Source: JAICLL01 sp035252155 (lineage in GTDB: Bacteria; Planctomycetota; Planctomycetia; Pirellulales; JAICIG01). Taken from it: 9,902 nucleotides of DNA. The DNA is taken from the NCBI GenBank assembly GCA_035252155.1, contig DATFDL010000026.1, positions 1 to 9,902 on the forward strand, in the 5' to 3' direction. Positions 1 to 6,373 of the stretch are shown here, in pieces. Under the pieces are notes generated by a model, which did not search any database, was not told the origin of the DNA, and saw nothing but the letters and a program-made list of their open reading frames with translations. The translations under genes were made by a program, and so were the position numbers. Numbering within the stretch: position 1 is the stretch's first letter; each line of letters starts with the position of its first letter.

Positions 1-2499
1 GGCCTGCCGATACCAGGGGCCATACTTGAAGGTCAACACACCCGGCCCCGGCAGCACCGGTATGCTGTATCGGCCCTCGGCATCGCACTTGGCTGACGCG
101 GCCGCTTGATTGACGGCCGGCAGTTGGCCGATCCGTTCGACGTGTTTATTTCCAAACAAGGGATGATACTCGACGGTGGCCTCGTTCGGTTCTCCGTTGG
201 GGCTCGTGGTAACGCGTCCCTGGACCGCAATGCCGCGCGACAGTTCGATATCGGCGATGATGGGGTCCAGGCCCGGCGTATCGGAGATATTAAGCATAGT
301 CCCAAAATACGGCATGTTTTCAGGCATGATACGCACCTGATATTGCTGGGCTTTGGGATGCCCGATTAGCTCGTAGTGTCCCTGTGCGTCGGTGGTGGCT
401 TCAAGCCCGGCGCCGCTGAAGCTGCGGACGGAAATACCCGGCAGCGGCTGGCCGCCTTTCTCGCGGACCGTGCCCACGATCTTTCGCGACGGCCTGGCTA
501 GAAACTCAAACGCCGCACCATATGTTTTCGCGGCACCCCATCCCGGACCAGTTTGAGGCGGCTCGATCGGATCAATTTCGCGCGTCAACGCACGGAGAAA
601 AACGTGCTCGACTTCGTCGGCGGTTACGAGCATTTGCACCACGCGTTCGCCGCCGATGCCGGCGAGCGTGAAACGTCCCTCGTCATCGGTCATCGCGGTG
701 TCGCGCATGCCGGGAAAGCTCGACCGCCCTAAGCGGCTTGATTGCATCGCGCGGTCGCCCCTTAGGCCTCCGCGCAGCTCTTTGATGTAATCGTCGAGGC
801 CACCGTCTGGCGCAGACACCGTCGAAAGCTTGACCTTGGCGCCCACCACCGGGCGGCCTTCGAGCGTGAGAATCCGTCCGTGGATCGGCACGTCTTTCAG
901 AAGCTTGATTGTCAGATTTCCGTCGGCGTCGGTCTTGCTGGCTTGAACCCATTCAAAGCCAAATCCTTCGGCCACGGCGGTAATGGCGGCGGTCGACCAC
1001 GGATCGGGCGTGTACGATGTATCGAGCTGCGACTTATCGACACGGAACTCAAACCGCCCGTCCTCGCCGCTTTCGCCCAGCAGTTGCGGCTGCACCTTGG
1101 CGACGTTGGGATAGCTCAGAAACAGCTTCGCATCGGCCTGCGGCTTGCCATCGGGCGTAAGCACCCGTCCGCGAGTGACCGCAATGTTGTCTCCTGCGGG
1201 CGGTGGCTGTTTTGCGTCGGCAGGCGTGGCGCCGGTTTCGTCCGACGACTTTTTGCGCGATTTGGCCGAGCCGGTTTCGGGCGTCTTGTGCGCCGCGGGT
1301 TCTGCGCCTGTGTCGCTTGCTGTCGCGGCAACGGCTGAATTTTCGTCGTCGGCCGAGATGGCTGGGCGCAAAGTAGGAATGGAAAGCAATGCGGCGATGG
1401 TCAACGTGACGGTAGTAATGGCCAGCCGGCGGCGGTGCGAACAACGCAGTTCAACGTGAAAGCCGCGATCCAAGAGCGTCAGCACGCGATGCTTGAGCTG
1501 CGAAGGCCGCTCCCAAAGGGCCAGCGAGCCATCCAGGCCACGGGGCAAAACGGCGGGCGAAGTGCGCGCCCAGCTTAGCAGCACTTCGGCGTAGGCCACG
1601 CGCCCGCCGCAATCGGCCGCCGCGGCATCGGCCAACTCTTCCTGGGCCGTGCGAATGGTCTTTCGCAACCACCAAAACAGCGGCTGGCAGGCCAAGAGCG
1701 GCAACAACAGTCGCAGCAGGGCCAGCAGCCACAAGTCGCCATGACGGATGTGCGCCCATTCGTGGGCGATGGCCGCCTCGACGTCGGCGCCGGGCGCCGT
1801 GCGCGCGCACGATTGCGGCAAGACGATCGCCGGCCGGAATAGAACCATCGCCAGCGGAAGCGTCGTATCGCCGCTGACGAGTAATTGCGGCTTGTGCCGC
1901 GGTGCCCCCACGATGCGATCAAGAACGCTGCACAGTTCAGGGCCCGCGGCTCGCGCGCCGCGACGCACGCGGGCTGCCTGAATCGTGCCCAGCAGCAGCC
2001 AAACACCCGCCCAGCCGGCGCCCGCGAGGATAAAAGCTCCCGCAACTGCGGGCCAGTTGACCAGATTGGCAGCACTCGACGTGACCGCATTCGGCTGCGG
2101 CCTAGCGCTCGGCGGGTCAGCCTGCGGCGCTTGGCGGACGTCCGCCGCAAGCGGCGCCTGGCCCGGCGCGGGAACCAGCTCGTGATCGCTCCGTTCCGGC
2201 AGCGCCGAATTGTTAACCGTTAACAGTTGGTCCGAAGCGCCGGCAGATGGCGATGCTTCAACAATCTGCGGCGAGGCATGGCGCGACGCCGTCGGCCGCC
2301 AGGCCATGCGCGGCCAGCCAGGTAGCACCGTCAATAGCGCCAACAGGGTCAACCCAACGGCTGCCGAGCCGCCGATCGCCCGTCTCCGGGCAGGCTGCCT
2401 GACGCGGATCATGCAGAGCGTCACGGCAAGCAACAACGCGCCCGCCGGCAAATGAAAATCGATACCCCACCAGCCGAGTCTTTCAAGCAACGGAAGCAT
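1..2499 (-). CDS. BlaR1/MecR1-like M56 membrane metallopeptidase with carboxypeptidase-regulatory-like repeats (C-terminus cut by window edge)
   Basis: The frame is open for 833 codons from the ATG at 2499 to the left edge with no stop, so the protein is N-terminally complete and C-terminally partial. Hydrophobic segments lie near residues 18-33, 43-59, 152-172, 256-272 and 359-375. The zinc-protease motif HEWAH is at 246-250; E287 or E288, just before LAD, is the likely third ligand. This is the M56 layout, in which a membrane protease relieves repression by a BlaI partner after sensing an external signal. A charged, Ser/Pro-rich linker (about 380-433) leads to at least four carboxypeptidase-regulatory-like units starting near 438, 539, 671 and 756, each with a 'G.V....G.P...A.V' opening and a 'D..G.Y/F' motif. 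No penicillin-binding domain is seen, so the ligand is unknown. It starts 35 bp after the blaI-like gene, probably co-transcribed, with no clear ribosome binding site. Confidence 0.88.
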   Translation of the reverse strand, partial: MLPLLERLGWWGIDFHLPAGALLLAVTLCMIRVRQPARRRAIGGSAAVGLTLLALLTVLPGWPRMAWRPTASRHASPQIVEASPSAGASDQLLTVNNSALPERSDHELVPAPGQAPLAADVRQAPQADPPSARPQPNAVTSSAANLVNWPAVAGAFILAGAGWAGVWLLLGTIQAARVRRGARAAGPELCSVLDRIVGAPRHKPQLLVSGDTTLPLAMVLFRPAIVLPQSCARTAPGADVEAAIAHEWAHIRHGDLWLLALLRLLLPLLACQPLFWWLRKTIRTAQEELADAAAADCGGRVAYAEVLLSWARTSPAVLPRGLDGSLALWERPSQLKHRVLTLLDRGFHVELRCSHRRRLAITTVTLTIAALLSIPTLRPAISADDENSAVAATASDTGAEPAAHKTPETGSAKSRKKSSDETGATPADAKQPPPAGDNIAVTRGRVLTPDGKPQADAKLFLSYPNVAKVQPQLLGESGEDGRFEFRVDKSQLDTSYTPDPWSTAAITAVAEGFGFEWVQASKTDADGNLTIKLLKDVPIHGRILTLEGRPVVGAKVKLSTVSAPDGGLDDYIKELRGGLRGDRAMQSSRLGRSSFPGMRDTAMTDDEGRFTLAGIGGERVVQMLVTADEVEHVFLRALTREIDPIEPPQTGPGWGAAKTYGAAFEFLARPSRKIVGTVREKGGQPLPGISVRSFSGAGLEATTDAQGHYELIGHPKAQQYQVRIMPENMPYFGTMLNISDTPGLDPIIADIELSRGIAVQGRVTTSPNGEPNEATVEYHPLFGNKHVERIGQLPAVNQAAASAKCDAEGRYSIPVLPGPGVLTFKYGPWYRQA

Positions 2500-2534
2500 G
2501 GCTGTGCTCGCTAGGAGAGATCAAGGAAACGTGA

Positions 2535-2936
2535 CTACGACACTTTTCGCTTCTTCTGCTTCGTCCGTTTGGCCGCGGCGATCATCTGCTCAAGTTCTTC
2601 AAGCTCCGCCGCGCTGGGCCGGCGCGATTCCAGGGCGCGGGCCACGTATTCGCCCATCGCCCCGTCGAACACCGAATCGAGAAACCCGCGGGCCAGCGTG
2701 CCCAAAGTGCGGTCGCGCTCGACGCAGGCCCGATACAGATAAGCCTTGCCCGACGCCTCGTGCTCGACCAGCCCCTTCTGCTCCATGATTTGCAAGAGCG
2801 ACAGCACCGTGGTATACGCCAGGCCGCCGTCGCCGGGGCGGAGCGTCTCGTGGATTTCGCGCACGGTGGCCTGGCCGCGCTGCCAGAGAATCTTGAGGAT
2901 CTCCAGTTCGCGGCCCGTGGGGAGGGGCGTTGTCAT
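2535..2936 (-). CDS. blaI: BlaI/MecI/CopY-family transcriptional repressor
   Basis: A 133-residue protein, close to the usual family length of about 120-140. Residues 7-65 form a winged helix-turn-helix: an opening 'PTGRELEILKILW', then helix 'ATVREIHETL' and a recognition helix around 40-53 (AYTTVLSLLQIMEQKG), followed by the wing 'GLVEHEASGKAYLYRA'. The region from about 72 to 120 is the helical dimerisation part, and the tail is rich in Lys and Arg. The family represses its own operon as a dimer and is inactivated by proteolysis triggered by the adjacent M56 protease. Here the protease gene lies 35 bp downstream. A weak ribosome binding site AAGG is at 2943-2946, six bases before the ATG. 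Two matching dyads upstream support autoregulation. The true targets are unknown; a beta-lactamase link is not implied. Confidence 0.93.
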   Translation of the reverse strand: MTTPLPTGRELEILKILWQRGQATVREIHETLRPGDGGLAYTTVLSLLQIMEQKGLVEHEASGKAYLYRACVERDRTLGTLARGFLDSVFDGAMGEYVARALESRRPSAAELEELEQMIAAAKRTKQKKRKVS

Positions 2937-2948
2937 GTGCGGCCTTGC

Positions 2949-2964
2949 TACTAGGCGGTTAGTA
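2949..2964. promoter_or_regulatory. Operator copy 2, putative BlaI site in the leader
   Basis: TACTAGGCGGTTAGTA, the partner of the dyad at 2981-2996. The two centres are 32 bp apart, close to three helical turns, so two dimers would sit on the same face of the DNA. This copy falls just after the predicted transcription start and 12 bp before the blaI start codon. Confidence 0.72.
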
Positions 2965-2976
2965 CCAATGCCTGTG

Positions 2977-3004
2977 ATGATACTAGGCGGCTAGTAGAAG
3001 TCAA
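2977..3004 (-). promoter_or_regulatory. Promoter of the blaI-M56 operon
   Basis: On the minus strand TTGACT (3004-2999) and TATCAT (2982-2977) each match the sigma-70 consensus at five of six bases and are separated by a 16-bp spacer. Transcription would start near 2970, giving a leader of about 34 bases. The spacer and the first bases of the -10 are covered by one copy of a 16-bp dyad, so a bound repressor would block RNA polymerase. Confidence 0.75.
2981..2996. promoter_or_regulatory. Operator copy 1, putative BlaI site in the promoter spacer
   Basis: TACTAGGCGGCTAGTA is a dyad: TACTA and TAGTA arms around a six-base centre, extending inward to TACTAG/CTAGTA. It occupies the spacer and touches the -10 of the blaI promoter. 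The second copy at 2949-2964 is identical except for one base (C to T at the eleventh position). BlaI-family repressors bind dyads of similar size in their own promoters; assignment to this BlaI is inferred from position. Confidence 0.72.
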
Positions 3005-3019
3005 GCCCCGGGGAAAGTA

Positions 3020-3037
3020 AAAATGCAAAATGCAAAA
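3020..3037. repeat. Short heptamer tandem repeat (AAAATGC x2 plus a partial third)
   Basis: AAAATGC occurs at 3020-3026 and 3027-3033, followed by AAAAG. It lies in the AT-richer gap between the divergent blaI and moxR promoters. Its role is unknown; it may be a small remnant of an intergenic repeat or an AT-rich promoter-upstream tract. Confidence 0.45.
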
Positions 3038-3050
3038 GCCAAAACCGCGT

Positions 3051-3079
3051 TTGCTGCCCCGCGACGGGGGCTATAGAAT
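3051..3079 (+). promoter_or_regulatory. Possible promoter for the MoxR cluster
   Basis: TTGCTG (3051-3056), a 17-bp spacer and TAGAAT (3074-3079). The -10 differs from consensus at one base, but the -35 matches only its first three bases. An overlapping TATAGA (3072-3077) is an alternative -10. The start of transcription would be near 3086, about 38 bases before the chosen start codon. Confidence 0.35.
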
Positions 3080-3112
3080 TGTCGGGTCGGGCGTTTCTCT
3101 CCCTCTGTTTGC

Positions 3113-3117
3113 AAGGA
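3113..3117 (+). promoter_or_regulatory. Ribosome binding site that sets the MoxR start
   Basis: AAGGA lies six bases before the TTG at 3124. The upstream in-frame TTG at 3079 lacks such a site and would add residues not typical of MoxR proteins, so 3124 is preferred. Confidence 0.6.
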
Positions 3118-3123
3118 ACCGCG

Positions 3124-4143
<1,020 letters not shown>

Positions 4144-4165
4144 ACGGCAACATGGCGCCTATGGC

Positions 4166-4257
4166 TCTGTAGGGAACGCCCTCCGTGGCGTTCCGCGCGG
4201 GGCGGGACGACGTCTACTCGCCCTTCACGGAACGCCACAGAGGGCGTTCCCTACAGA
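4166..4257. repeat. Nested palindromic repeat (REP/MITE-like)
   Basis: Two 30-bp arms, 4166-4195 and 4228-4257, are inverted copies with one mismatch (29/30) around a 32-bp centre. Each arm is itself a hairpin: GGAACGCC and GGCGTTCC (8 bp, perfect) around a six-base loop, at 4173-4194 and 4229-4250. The DNA or RNA could therefore form one long stem or two small ones. No T-run follows, so it is not a typical terminator, though it could protect the 3' end of the moxR transcript. It begins 22 bp after the moxR stop. A partial copy of one arm occurs at 9585-9602. The nested design resembles REP-type dispersed elements. Confidence 0.8.
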
Positions 4258-4309
4258 CCACGGAAGCGCGTACTACGAGAGTCAGATCCCTAACACCCGC
4301 GAGGTCCGC

Positions 4310-4678
4310 ATGGACGAGCAGCTTGGAAGTTACTGTCGTCCGCCTGAAGGGCCGCAGGCTGTCGAGCAGGTCGTAGGGCAAGTCGACAGCCAGGGTTTGG
4401 CGAGGCCACGCGCGGCGTCGAGCAGTCGCGCACGCGTGTTCCTTGTCGCGCTGCTGGGTGCCATCATCGGGATCGTCATCGGGGGCTTACTTGGTCATTC
4501 GATTATCAGCGTACCCGACAAAAAAGAGGCGATGGAAGCTCCGCTGGGGCTGGGTCTCATCGCCTGGTTCATGGCAATCGCGGTTCGATTCATTGGCGGA
4601 TTGATCGGCATGGGGATCGGCGGAATTGTCGGCAGTATCACCGGAGCGGTTTATGCCGCCGGACGTTCGGCGCGGTAA
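4310..4678 (+). CDS. Small glycine-zipper membrane protein, unknown function
   Basis: A 122-residue protein starting at the ATG after GAGGT (4301-4305, spacing four). The first 42 residues are polar with no obvious domain. A hydrophobic segment spans about 43-67 with G50, G54 and G58 spaced by four. After a short charged turn (PDKKEAMEA) a long hydrophobic stretch (79-117) carries G100, G104, G108 and G112, a regular GxxxG series. Such spacing packs transmembrane helices closely and occurs in glycine-zipper membrane proteins, including some channel-like or pore-associated ones. It has no recognised family and sits between two repeat elements inside the MoxR-DUF58 interval, so it may be an insertion rather than a core member. 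A real gene is likely but not certain. Confidence 0.6.
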   Translation: MDEQLGSYCRPPEGPQAVEQVVGQVDSQGLARPRAASSSRARVFLVALLGAIIGIVIGGLLGHSIISVPDKKEAMEAPLGLGLIAWFMAIAVRFIGGLIGMGIGGIVGSITGAVYAAGRSAR

Positions 4679-4747
4679 TGGGACCAAGAATAACCCGAGT
4701 TTGTGAGAAATCGTGCGGGCGGTTCTATCGTTACTCGGCAGCCACCC

Positions 4748-4948
4748 TTGGATTTTTTAAGGCATGGCTCGGGCGTTCAATGGTAGGATGAACGCATGCG
4801 AGCGCAGGGTTAGACTAGAACGGAACCCGTGAAACACCTCGTTTCGATTGTTAAGGGATCCTTAATTGGGATGCTCGCCATCGTTGGATATGTGAGTGCG
4901 AGAGATCGAACTCCATTGAACGCCCGAGCTATGCCTTAAAAAATCCAA
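4748..4948. mobile_element. 201-bp element with 36-bp terminal inverted repeats (MITE-like)
   Basis: Positions 4748-4783 and 4913-4948 are inverted copies, 35 of 36 bases matching, with ends TTGGATTTTTTAAGG and CCTTAAAAAATCCAA. The identity stops sharply at both outer ends. The size and long terminal repeats suit a non-autonomous miniature element, but no clear target duplication is visible (at most CC on each side) and no transposase is present. Transcribed, it would form a 36-bp stem with a 129-base loop upstream of DUF58. The loop holds a 36-codon reading frame whose stop is in the right arm. This element fills most of the 311-bp gap between the membrane gene and DUF58; the flanking 4679-4747 shows nothing recognisable. 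Confidence 0.65.
4829..4939 (+). CDS. Possible 36-residue membrane peptide inside the inverted-repeat element
   Basis: A GTG-started frame coding for a peptide that opens MKHLVSIVKGSLIGML, continues with AIVGYVSARD and ends NARAMP before TAA at 4937-4939. It has a basic start and a hydrophobic stretch (about 3-22), like a signal anchor. An in-frame TAG at 4811 means no longer version is possible. The ribosome binding site is weak (GGAA at 4822-4825). The last residues are encoded by the right terminal repeat. It could be a real small peptide, a remnant of a gene fused to the repeat, or chance. Confidence 0.25.
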   Translation: MKHLVSIVKGSLIGMLAIVGYVSARDRTPLNARAMP

Positions 4949-4975
4949 CCTTCCAATTGGCCAGTCGTCCCCGAC

Positions 4976-4979
4976 AGGA
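4976..4979 (+). promoter_or_regulatory. Ribosome binding site that sets the DUF58 start
   Basis: AGGA lies ten bases before the ATG at 4990. The in-frame TTG at 4957 has no such site and would add an unconserved stretch, so 4990 is chosen. Confidence 0.5.
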
Positions 4980-4989
4980 TAGAGTACCG

Positions 4990-5886
4990 ATGCCTGCCGC
5001 CGAAAAGTATCTGAAGCCCGAGGTCATTCGCCAGATCAGCCGGCTCGATCTGCGCGCGCAGTTCATCGTCAAAGGCTTTTTGCAGGGACTTCACGCCAGC
5101 CCGTTTCATGGTTTTTCGGTCGAGTTCAGCGAGCACCGCAAATACACCGTCGGCGACAACCCGCAAGATATCGACTGGCTGGTCTACGCCAAGACCGATA
5201 AGTACTACGTTAAAAAGTTCGAAGCCGAGACCAACATCACCGGCTACCTGGTGATGGATCTGAGCCGCTCGATGGCCTACACCTATCGCCAAGAGCTGAC
5301 CAAGTTCGACTACGCCATCTGCCTGGCCGCGGCGCTGTGCTATTTGATGGTCCACCAGCAAGACCCGGTGGGATTGATCACGTTCGACGAAAAAATCCGC
5401 GACAGCCTGCCGCCCCGCTCGAAGCGGACGCAGTTGGGCAATGTGCTGTCGCTGCTGGCCAATCTGCGGCCGCAGGGCAAAACCGAAATCGCCAAAAGCC
5501 TGGTGCAGATCGCCGCCATGCTCAAGCATCGCAGCCTGGTGATGCTCTTTTCCGATCTGTTGGCCGATCCCGAGCCGATCATCCGGGCAATGCACCGCCT
5601 GCGGCACGGCGGCCACGATGTGATCTTGTTTCACATTCTCGATGAAGCCGAGGTGCGGTTCCCGTTCGACGGCATCGTCGAGTTCGAGGAGCCCGAAAGC
5701 AAGGAAAAGCTGCAAGTCGACGCCAGCGGCTTTCGGGCCGATTATCTGGCCGAGGTGCGCAGCTTTTGCGATCGCTACCGCCGCGAATGTTTTCAGAGCG
5801 GAATTGATTACGTGCAGCTCGATACGAGCATGCAATTCGATAAAGCGCTGGTCGAATATCTGGTGAGCCGGCGAGCGCGAGGATAG
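4990..5886 (+). CDS. DUF58 domain protein (VWA-like partner of MoxR)
   Basis: A 298-residue protein, the usual size for DUF58 members. The family signature is clear: YTVGDNPQDIDW (52-63), then AKTDKYYVKKFEAETN (67-82). It is followed by a VWA-like core opening with VMDLSRSM (88-95), where D90, S92 and S94 form an intact DxSxS metal-site motif. No transmembrane helix or signal peptide is evident, so it is probably cytoplasmic or peripheral. DUF58 proteins are routinely coded beside MoxR ATPases and BatA-like membrane proteins and are thought to be part of a MoxR-driven assembly or stress function; the biochemical activity is not established. It starts 41 bp after the end of the 201-bp inverted-repeat element, which may have separated it from moxR. 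Confidence 0.92.
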   Translation: MPAAEKYLKPEVIRQISRLDLRAQFIVKGFLQGLHASPFHGFSVEFSEHRKYTVGDNPQDIDWLVYAKTDKYYVKKFEAETNITGYLVMDLSRSMAYTYRQELTKFDYAICLAAALCYLMVHQQDPVGLITFDEKIRDSLPPRSKRTQLGNVLSLLANLRPQGKTEIAKSLVQIAAMLKHRSLVMLFSDLLADPEPIIRAMHRLRHGGHDVILFHILDEAEVRFPFDGIVEFEEPESKEKLQVDASGFRADYLAEVRSFCDRYRRECFQSGIDYVQLDTSMQFDKALVEYLVSRRARG

Positions 5887-5983
5887 TCGTCAGTTTTTGT
5901 GGCGACGTATTGGTTCCGGCCGCCGCGTCATCAGCGTTTGCTTGTATTTCGTAGTTTTCACAGTCGGTTCGGTCTTCGCATAT

Positions 5984-6000
5984 TCCAGACAGTGTCTGGA
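5984..6000. promoter_or_regulatory. 17-bp perfect palindrome, possible operator
   Basis: TCCAGACA and TGTCTGGA are perfect inverted copies around a single G. The site lies 36 bp upstream of a TATAAT hexamer and about 70 bp before the next start codon. No T-run follows, so a terminator role after DUF58 is less likely. The binding protein is unknown. Confidence 0.4.
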
Positions 6001-6036
6001 CAATTTGCCAATCTACCGGCACGCAGTCAACCGCCC

Positions 6037-6042
6037 TATAAT
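6037..6042 (+). promoter_or_regulatory. TATAAT -10 element upstream of the small conserved gene
   Basis: A perfect TATAAT ends 29 bases before the ATG at 6072. No acceptable -35 lies at 16-18 bp (TACCGG at 17), so an activator or alternative factor may be needed, or the match is chance. It suggests that the small gene, and perhaps the BatA-like gene, has its own promoter within the cluster. Confidence 0.4.
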
Positions 6043-6061
6043 ACGTAGGTAAGTGATTGAC

Positions 6062-6066
6062 GAGGA
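6062..6066 (+). promoter_or_regulatory. Ribosome binding site of the small conserved gene
   Basis: GAGGA lies five bases before the ATG at 6072 and is one of the clearest sites in the window. It overrules the in-frame TTG at 6057. Confidence 0.65.
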
Positions 6067-6071
6067 TTGAA

Positions 6072-6335
6072 ATGACGCTCGACACCTTTCGCGACCTGTT
6101 GGCTCAACAGCCATTTCGTCCGTTTCGGCTAGTCATGTCGAGCGGGCAAGCGTACGACGTGCGACATCCCGAAAACGCAATGCTCACCAGGAGCGATTTA
6201 CTGGTAGGCACCGAGCTGGCCAACGACGGAGTGCCCGCACGGTTCAAGATCTGTTCTCTGCTGCACGTGACGTCGATCGAGCCGCTCCCGGCAGGGACGA
6301 GCTCACCGCGTGATAATGGTAACGGCGAAGCCTAG
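6072..6335 (+). CDS. Small conserved planctomycete-type hypothetical protein
   Basis: An 87-residue soluble protein starting MTLDTFRDLLAQQPFRPFRL and continuing VMSSGQAYDVRHPENAMLTR. From memory this opening (a helix, then 'QPFRPFRL...G....VRHPE') typifies a short protein found in many copies in planctomycete genomes, with no known function; this was not checked here. A small beta-barrel-like fold is plausible from the alternating pattern but unproven. No membrane segment, metal site or DNA-binding motif is evident. It sits between DUF58 and the BatA-like gene on the same strand, 38 bp before the latter, with its own strong ribosome binding site and possible promoter. It is probably not a core part of the MoxR system. 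Confidence 0.72.
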   Translation: MTLDTFRDLLAQQPFRPFRLVMSSGQAYDVRHPENAMLTRSDLLVGTELANDGVPARFKICSLLHVTSIEPLPAGTSSPRDNGNGEA

Positions 6336-6373
6336 TGGTGTGTTCGAGCACCGCAGCGCGGTGATTTTTTTTC

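Noticed and set aside
1451..2150. Arg-rich minus-strand frames of 119 and 191 codons within the M56 region
   Set aside because: They are out of frame with the 833-codon open frame that carries HEWAH and the membrane helices.
2212..2225. GTTAAC-C-GTTAAC palindrome as an operator
   Set aside because: It lies inside the M56 coding frame at codons for a Val-Asn-containing segment, with no promoter-like context.
4166..4257. Intrinsic terminator for moxR
   Set aside because: The stems are strong, but there is no T-run after either arm, and the two-arm design with a partial copy elsewhere fits a dispersed repeat better.
4185..4376. 63-codon plus-strand frame, with a similar one at 4050-4238 on the minus strand
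   Set aside because: Both peptides derive from the nested palindrome, which explains their likeness to each other. The plus-strand one also overlaps the better-supported membrane gene.
4936..5835. 299-codon open frame on the minus strand opposite DUF58
   Set aside because: It is a mirror of GC-rich codon bias. The plus frame carries the complete DUF58 signature and metal motif, and the minus product has no recognisable domain.
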